Part shown: positions 6,978 to 10,966 of the stretch, piece by piece
How the letters are laid out: each line of letters begins with the position of its first letter
How positions within the stretch are numbered: the first letter of the stretch is position 1
Source of the DNA: JAOZTV01 sp965371805
Lineage (GTDB): Bacteria; Acidobacteriota; Aminicenantia; UBA2199
Reading direction: 5' to 3'
DNA: 10,966 nt
Assembly (NCBI GenBank): GCA_965371805.1
Contig: CBDUZW010000108.1
Coordinates: forward strand, 1-10,966
Notes under the pieces: model-generated
What the model was told of the DNA's origin: nothing
Databases searched by the model: none
The model's input: only the letters and a program-made list of their open reading frames with translations
Made by a program: the position numbers and the translations under genes

Positions 6978-8075
6978 ATGTATAAAAAAATGATATCTGG
7001 TGTTGCTTGTGTAATCTTAGTTTCTTTATCTCTGTTTTCTTCATTAGATACAGGAATAGAAGGGATTAAGTTTTCAGAAAATGAAGCTGTGAGTTTTTCT
7101 GAAATGGCTCTGAAATGTATTGAACGGCAATATCCTAATAAGTTATCACATGTGATGAATAGTGAAAATGAAGTGCTTTCTCCAAAGGATCTTCACCCGG
7201 CTTTCTATGGATGTTTTGACTGGCATTCATCGGTTCACGGGCATTGGATGTTAATACGTTTACTTAAGCTGTTTCCGGAAATAAAAAATGGAGAGAGGAT
7301 AAGGAAAGCAGTAAACCGTAATCTTACAGAACTGAATATTAAAAAGGAAGCTGCATATCTTGATCAGAAGAGTAGGAAATCTTTTGAAAGAACTTATGGT
7401 TGGGCATGGCTTCTAAAACTGATCGAAGAACTAAAAGGTTGGGATGATAAAGATGGCAAAGTCTGGGAGAAGAATTTAAGACCTCTTGAAGAGAGGATCG
7501 TTAAAAGATATATTGATTTTCTTCCAAAGCAGGTGTATCCCATCCGGACCGGTGTTCATCCAAATACAGCTTTCGGGATTGCATTTGCCATGGATTATGC
7601 AAGGAAAGTAAGTAATATTGAATTTGAGAAATTACTGATTGATAAGGCAAAAGAGTATTATTTGAATGATAGGAATTGTCCCTCAGAATGGGAACCCGGA
7701 GGGGAGGATTTTTTTTCACCCTGTCTAATGGAAGCGGATCTAATGAGCCGGGTATTAGAGGAGAATGATTTTGAGCCATGGTTGAAGGAATTTTTACTAA
7801 ATGAAAAAGGAGAAATATCCTCTCAGTTGAAAAAAACGGCTTCTGTGTTAGATAGAACTGATGGTAAGCTGGTTCATCTTGACGGGTTAAATATAAGTAG
7901 GGCATGGTGTTTTAAAAGGATAGCCAAAAAACTAAAAAAAAATAGAATTCTAATAAAAAAAATAAAAAATCTGGTTATAATTCACTCAAAAACTGGACTG
8001 AAAAGTATTAAAAGTGGAGATTACTCTGGAGAGCATTGGCTGGCATCATTTGCAATCTTCTTATTAACAGTTTAA
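6978..8075 (+). CDS. Exported DUF2891 family protein
   Basis: This 365-residue protein begins with MYKK and a hydrophobic run to about 21, a likely signal peptide. The mature part matches DUF2891 (PF11199) along its whole length. HPAFYGCFDWHSSVHGHW lies at 73-90, ERTYGWAWLLKL at 137-148, and an EWEPGGEDF/SPCLMEADLM block at 237-256. HLDGLNISRAW lies at 300-310 and the closing EHWLASFA at 352-359. The helix-rich layout with conserved aromatic and acidic residues resembles alpha/alpha-toroid enzymes, but no activity is known to me for this family. The histidines at 73, 83, 87 and 89 and the acidic pair at 243-244 are candidates for a metal or active site, which is an inference. Length and termini look complete. 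The gene faces the minus-strand ferredoxin gene across a 114-base gap, in which I find no convincing terminator. Confidence 0.88.
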   Translation: MYKKMISGVACVILVSLSLFSSLDTGIEGIKFSENEAVSFSEMALKCIERQYPNKLSHVMNSENEVLSPKDLHPAFYGCFDWHSSVHGHWMLIRLLKLFPEIKNGERIRKAVNRNLTELNIKKEAAYLDQKSRKSFERTYGWAWLLKLIEELKGWDDKDGKVWEKNLRPLEERIVKRYIDFLPKQVYPIRTGVHPNTAFGIAFAMDYARKVSNIEFEKLLIDKAKEYYLNDRNCPSEWEPGGEDFFSPCLMEADLMSRVLEENDFEPWLKEFLLNEKGEISSQLKKTASVLDRTDGKLVHLDGLNISRAWCFKRIAKKLKKNRILIKKIKNLVIIHSKTGLKSIKSGDYSGEHWLASFAIFLLTV

Positions 8076-8189
8076 AACTTGATGTATCTAACCGTGGTGA
8101 ATGACAGTTGAAATTAAAATATGATATTAAAAAAATTGACAAAAACATTAATCAATTAAGTAAATAAAACGTTCTTGCCTATATATTGT

Positions 8190-8480
8190 TTATTTCAGAA
8201 TATCACTGACTTTATCTATAATGACCGGAACATCATCTAAGCTGACTCTGGAGTAATGAATGTTTTGCGGGTAGATCAATACGTTTGGTCCAGAACTGCA
8301 CAGACCAAGACAGAGGGTTTGGGAAACCCGGACATCCTCTTTGAACCAGTTCTTCGCTTTGATTTTTTTTTTAATAACTTTATGAATATCCTTACTTTTT
8401 TCATCAGCACATGACTGGCGTTCTCCATTTCGGTCATTCACACAAACTAATATATGACATTTATATCCTATGTTATTCAT
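8190..8480 (-). CDS. Thioredoxin-like (2Fe-2S) ferredoxin
   Basis: This is a 96-residue cytoplasmic electron carrier. The spacing fits the thioredoxin-fold ferredoxins related to the NuoE subunit of complex I. C13 and C24 lie in the first loop (CVNDRNGERQSC), and C57 and C61 in CLGLCSSGPNVLIYP. The four cysteines should hold a [2Fe-2S] cluster, and the GPN and VLIYP positions after C61 are typical of the family. C8 is an extra cysteine. The start lies 12 bases after the stop of the pirin gene, so the two are probably one transcript. No strong ribosome site is visible in that gap, so translation may be coupled to the pirin gene. Its redox partner is not encoded in the window. Confidence 0.9.
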   Translation of the reverse strand: MNNIGYKCHILVCVNDRNGERQSCADEKSKDIHKVIKKKIKAKNWFKEDVRVSQTLCLGLCSSGPNVLIYPQNIHYSRVSLDDVPVIIDKVSDILK

Positions 8481-8492
8481 AAGGTATTTTTA

Positions 8493-9233
8493 CTATGACC
8501 CGTAAGTTTTATACTCAGGTTCCTCCGGCCCATTAATTATAAAAATACTGCTTTTGGACTTACTGGATATCTGGACTGTTTCTGTATCACTTATCTTCGC
8601 AAAGGAATATTGTTGAAGAGTGTTTCCCTCAATGGTTACTTCGCCTTCTAAAACATATAAACCTATGATTCGATCCCAGCCTATTTGTAATTTAAAAATT
8701 GTGTCTTCAAGAAATACTTTCTTAATTTTTATATCCTCAGTCAAAAAATTCAATTTTTTATTATAGTGTAATATTCCCACTTTATTAGATTTGTCAATTT
8801 TGAATAATTTTTTAGAATAATCAGTGTAAGTCGCATCAAGTTTTAAAGATTTTTCCAAATTAGGGTCAAACCAGATCTGGAAGATTTCAGCATTTTTTTC
8901 CATTTTTTCTGCATGACTGATCCCATTTCCTGATTGTATTATTTGTACGTCTCCTTTGTTAAGCTCATTCCAACTGTTCTTCTTTGTATCAAAATGATGA
9001 ATTCTCCCCTTTAAAACAAAGGTTGTTATTTCAAAACCGCTGTGGGGATGCAGGTGAATTGTTGATTCAACATTTGCTTTTGCATGAGCCCAATATATAA
9101 GAGATGAAAAAGGGCGAAGCGGACCTTCATCCTGTGGAAAACCAATGGGTTTATTTTCAACAATTTCACCCTTATTAAATTCACCGTAAGCTTGATCCTC
9201 TTTTCTGTAAATTGATAATTTCATTTTTAACAT
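8493..9233 (-). CDS. Pirin family iron-binding cupin protein
   Basis: This 246-residue bicupin of the pirin family (PF02678 N-terminal cupin) is cytoplasmic, with no signal peptide. The N-terminal cupin has GPLRPFSSLIYW (37-48), then HPHSGFEITTFVLKGRIHHFD (62-82 in parts) and SGNGISHAE (101-109). H62, H64, H107 and E109 correspond to the four iron ligands of human pirin (H56, H58, H101, E103), so the metal site looks intact. The second cupin, about 165-246, is shorter on motifs and ends in GPEEPEYKTYGS. Some bacterial pirins have quercetin dioxygenase activity and others act by protein binding; nothing here decides between them. The start at 9233 is chosen because GGAGG precedes it; the upstream ATG at 9254 has none. 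The ferredoxin follows directly, which suggests a shared redox or iron-linked task. Confidence 0.92.
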   Translation of the reverse strand: MLKMKLSIYRKEDQAYGEFNKGEIVENKPIGFPQDEGPLRPFSSLIYWAHAKANVESTIHLHPHSGFEITTFVLKGRIHHFDTKKNSWNELNKGDVQIIQSGNGISHAEKMEKNAEIFQIWFDPNLEKSLKLDATYTDYSKKLFKIDKSNKVGILHYNKKLNFLTEDIKIKKVFLEDTIFKLQIGWDRIIGLYVLEGEVTIEGNTLQQYSFAKISDTETVQISSKSKSSIFIINGPEEPEYKTYGS

Positions 9234-9243
9234 AAAATCGTTT

Positions 9244-9248
9244 CCTCC
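9244..9248 (-). promoter_or_regulatory. Shine-Dalgarno site fixing the pirin start
   Basis: On the minus strand GGAGG lies 10 bases before the ATG at 9233. The in-frame ATG at 9254 lies upstream of this site and would read through it, so the shorter protein is preferred. Confidence 0.65.
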
Positions 9249-9288
9249 ATTCATGTTATGTGTTTAAAAATCTATTATGTCGACAATT

Positions 9289-9304
9289 AAAAAAAATTTT
9301 TTTT
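9289..9304. repeat. A8T8 tract in the divergent intergenic region
   Basis: Eight A (9289-9296) are followed by eight T (9297-9304), a 16-bp self-complementary block between the pirin gene and the lipoprotein gene. AnTn tracts bend DNA and can act as promoter UP elements. This one ends 12 bases before the -35 element of the lipoprotein promoter. It may affect both divergent units, which is an inference. Confidence 0.6.
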
Positions 9305-9316
9305 AGAAACTTTATT

Positions 9317-9345
9317 TTGATTTAATTATTCTAATTTATTATAAT
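9317..9345 (+). promoter_or_regulatory. Promoter predicted to give a leaderless mRNA
   Basis: TTGATT (9317-9322, 4/6) and TATAAT (9340-9345, 6/6) are separated by exactly 17 bases. With the usual distance from the -10 element, transcription would start at about 9352, which is the A of the lipoprotein's ATG. The lack of any ribosome site before that ATG agrees with this. Confidence 0.65.
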
Positions 9346-9351
9346 TAAACT

Positions 9352-10653
9352 ATGAGAAGGAAAAATATTAATAGATGCATATTTATGCTGTTTTTGATGG
9401 TTATTATTTTTAATGGAATTCTTTTTAATTGTAAAAAGGGAGAACTTGTTTCAGATAATAATGGAAATGAAAATGAGGGCAATGGAGAGAATAATACTAT
9501 TACGACTCAATTGACCGAGACAGATTTTACTTATCTCGGGGCATTTCGATTGCCTGAGGAATTTTCCTGGGGAGCTCTAGGACTGACTTATTATTCAGAT
9601 GGAAATAATGGGTCCGGTTCTTTGTATATTACAGGTTTTGGTCCAAGGCCAGCAGAGTTTGGTGAAGTAAATATCCCTGCTCCAACAGTAAACCTGGATT
9701 GGGAACAACTCCCTTCAGCTGGTCTCATTGGTCAGATCCGTAGTTTTGACGGGAATCTTATTGAAAGAGATATGGGTATTTATTCCGAGTACTCCTTTGC
9801 AAGTGGCATTGAAATTATTCCTGCTCAGGGAACTCAGACAAGTCCAAAACTTTATGGATCGATTGATTGCTGGTATTGTGTGGATGATCAATCTTTTCCT
9901 TCAGTTTTTTTCTCTGAACTTGATGGATCAAATCCCCGTGGGATGTTCCATGTCGGTAATAGGCAATTGCCCTATCATATAAATAAAGCAGGTGATTTTC
10001 TTTTTACTGTTCCAAAATGGTATGGGGATAAATATCTTGGCGGCCGATGGTTGGTAACAGGGAAGGCGAGGGGAACAAGTACAGGATCCATGGGACCTTC
10101 TTTGCTGGCATTTAAACCCTGGGATTCAGAAAACCCGAGTGGAGATCTTGATGCTGTGTTCATGCTTTATTACAGGTTCAATATTGACTGTGGTTCTACA
10201 AATATTACAAATAAAGCTTTGTGTGATTATCCTGAATTTACAATGTGTGATAAGTGGGATGGTGCAAGTTTTATAGAGAGCGGTACTAAAGGGGCGATTA
10301 TTCTATCCGGGAGAAAAGGGCTCGGTGTGAACCATTATGGAACTCCAAGATCAGGTGATTGCAGTATGTATAAGGGATATCACTGTGATCCTTATGAGAG
10401 GCAGATAATATTTTATGATATTGAAGAATTGGGTGAAGTGGCACTTGGGAATTCTGATCCATGGAATGTAACCCCTTATAGAATTTGGCGTCCAACTGTT
10501 TTTTATAATATTGATAATAATGGTCAATCCTGTAGTGAACTTGGAGGTATGGCATTTGACCCAACTAATAAAAGGCTTTATATTATTGAAAAAAGTCTTC
10601 CAATATATAATGCAGACGACCAGGCAGTCGTTCATGTCTGGTCTGTAAATTGA
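9352..10653 (+). CDS. Cysteine-rich exported protein, probable lipoprotein, uncharacterised family
   Basis: This is a 433-residue exported protein. Residues 1-8 are basic and 10-26 hydrophobic, ending in GILFNC, so Cys27 is the probable lipidation site. Asn before the cysteine is not the canonical lipobox residue, though looser lipoboxes occur in some phyla. A low-complexity linker rich in N, G and E (30-50) follows, as is common after lipidated cysteines. The folded part begins at TYLGAFRLP (60-68). The PWNVTPYRIW segment (370-379) and GGMAFDPTNKRLYIIEK (398-414) resemble an uncharacterised secreted bacterial family with repeated beta-propeller-like strands; this is from memory of such sequences. 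Eight more cysteines (173, 176, 280, 291, 299, 337, 345, 394) could form disulfides. No enzyme motif is seen. Translation probably starts on a leaderless transcript. The gene diverges from the pirin operon. Confidence 0.82.
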   Translation: MRRKNINRCIFMLFLMVIIFNGILFNCKKGELVSDNNGNENEGNGENNTITTQLTETDFTYLGAFRLPEEFSWGALGLTYYSDGNNGSGSLYITGFGPRPAEFGEVNIPAPTVNLDWEQLPSAGLIGQIRSFDGNLIERDMGIYSEYSFASGIEIIPAQGTQTSPKLYGSIDCWYCVDDQSFPSVFFSELDGSNPRGMFHVGNRQLPYHINKAGDFLFTVPKWYGDKYLGGRWLVTGKARGTSTGSMGPSLLAFKPWDSENPSGDLDAVFMLYYRFNIDCGSTNITNKALCDYPEFTMCDKWDGASFIESGTKGAIILSGRKGLGVNHYGTPRSGDCSMYKGYHCDPYERQIIFYDIEELGEVALGNSDPWNVTPYRIWRPTVFYNIDNNGQSCSELGGMAFDPTNKRLYIIEKSLPIYNADDQAVVHVWSVN

Positions 10654-10746
10654 TAAATTATTATTTTTTACATTGTGAACGAATAACAGGATATAGTGTA
10701 AATGAACTTTTAAAAGACTCAAAATTATTAACAAGGAGTTATAAAG

Positions 10747-10833
10747 ATGAGAAAACAAAGGCATATTCGGGAAAATTTTAATACATATAGCTTATTGCAG
10801 AGAGCCAGAATTAATAATACCTGTACTCAGTAA
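10747..10833 (+). CDS. Possible 28-residue small protein or truncated gene start
   Basis: AAGGAG at 10733-10738 lies 8 bases before the ATG at 10747, one of the better ribosome sites in the window. The frame encodes 28 residues starting MRKQRHIREN and then stops. Its last 23 bases overlap the end of a minus-strand gene. The peptide is polar and basic with no recognisable domain. It could be a small protein, the surviving 5' end of a gene cut off by rearrangement, or a chance match. The preceding gap 10654-10746 shows no clear promoter or terminator. Confidence 0.25.
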   Translation: MRKQRHIRENFNTYSLLQRARINNTCTQ

Positions 10834-10966
10834 TTACCCAGCAGCCGTCTTCGTTTTTTTTAAGTATCCAGGTATCTTTTGGATCAGTATTATTATAGGC
10901 AACCGGTTCTTCTCCATTCATTGTATATATACCTGAGTTTGAACTGACTATATATGCAGTGTCTGC
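10811..10966 (-). CDS. Partial CDS entering from the right edge, C-terminal 51 residues, function unknown
   Basis: The minus-strand frame is open from the window edge to a TAA at 10813-10811. It reads from ADTAYIVSSNSG through DPKDTWILKKNEDGCW to VITEYRYY at the end. The sequence has balanced, protein-like composition with an ordered alternation of beta-like segments, unlike the shadow frames around it. An end of the type WILKK...GCWVI is common in small alpha+beta proteins such as SnoaL/NTF2-like ones, but too little is visible to assign a family. The gene is convergent with the lipoprotein gene. Its start lies outside the window. Confidence 0.7.
   Translation of the reverse strand, partial: ADTAYIVSSNSGIYTMNGEEPVAYNNTDPKDTWILKKNEDGCWVITEYRYY

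Noticed and set aside
7501..7905. 134-codon minus-strand open frame inside the DUF2891 gene
   Set aside because: The opposite strand encodes clear DUF2891 motifs across this stretch. The minus-strand translation shows no domain, signal or ribosome site.
8136..8164. TTGACA at 8136 as a plus-strand promoter
   Set aside because: No acceptable -10 element lies 15-19 bases downstream, and the next plus-strand gene is over 1 kb away.
8160..8198. Imperfect AAATAAAAC / GTTTATTT pairing in the convergent gap as a bidirectional terminator
   Set aside because: The stem needs a bulge, contains a single G-C pair and closes a long loop, so it is too weak to call.
9728..9982. 84-codon plus-strand frame within the lipoprotein gene
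   Set aside because: It is an overlapping alternative frame with no ribosome site or domain.
10351..10764. 137-codon minus-strand open frame over the end of the lipoprotein gene
   Set aside because: The translation is rich in I, L, H and N without domain features, and the plus strand encodes family-like sequence over most of it.

Overview
The window is AT-rich (roughly a third G+C by eye) and comes from a bacterium with an outer membrane. It encodes a DUF5916-type predicted beta-barrel protein, several exported proteins and a likely lipoprotein. Four genes have clear Shine-Dalgarno sites, which argues against typical Bacteroidota. The mix of propeller-type membrane regulator, CBM9/DUF5916 protein, 6-bladed propeller with an FGKQGAGPDEF motif, and DUF2891 recalls Aminicenantia/Acidobacteriota or other FCB-like lineages. 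This placement is an inference from gene content and is not certain. I see no tRNA, rRNA, transposase, phage gene or CRISPR array. The content is chromosomal and mostly poorly characterised.

Left part (1-5370, + strand): a consensus-like promoter leads into a 923-residue one-protein membrane regulator. It has a periplasmic double propeller of 14 blade motifs, a Y_Y_Y domain, one membrane helix and a cytoplasmic AraC-type DNA-binding domain, but no histidine kinase or receiver domain. A 14-bp perfect hairpin follows. Next comes a surface protein with a CBM9-like domain and a DUF5916 barrel, whose start is fixed by a GGAGG site at 3142. The regulator probably senses an envelope signal or ligand and controls nearby genes, perhaps this surface protein.

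Middle part (5371-8075): the 379-bp gap holds a decayed minus-strand fragment of a homocysteine S-methyltransferase-type protein. Its zinc-binding GGCCGT motif is still readable and is followed at once by a frameshift. The gap also holds a 20-bp perfect palindrome with a T tract. Two exported plus-strand proteins of unknown function follow: a 6-bladed beta-propeller-like protein and a DUF2891 protein.

Right part (8190-10966): a minus-strand pair encodes a pirin (iron-binding cupin) and a thioredoxin-like [2Fe-2S] ferredoxin 12 bp apart, which looks like a small redox operon. It diverges from a cysteine-rich probable lipoprotein. The lipoprotein's promoter (TTGATT-17-TATAAT) would place the transcription start on the A of its ATG, so the message is predicted to be leaderless. 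An A8T8 tract lies between the two divergent units. At the right edge a minus-strand gene enters the window and only its last 51 codons are visible. A tiny plus-strand ORF with a good ribosome site collides with its end.
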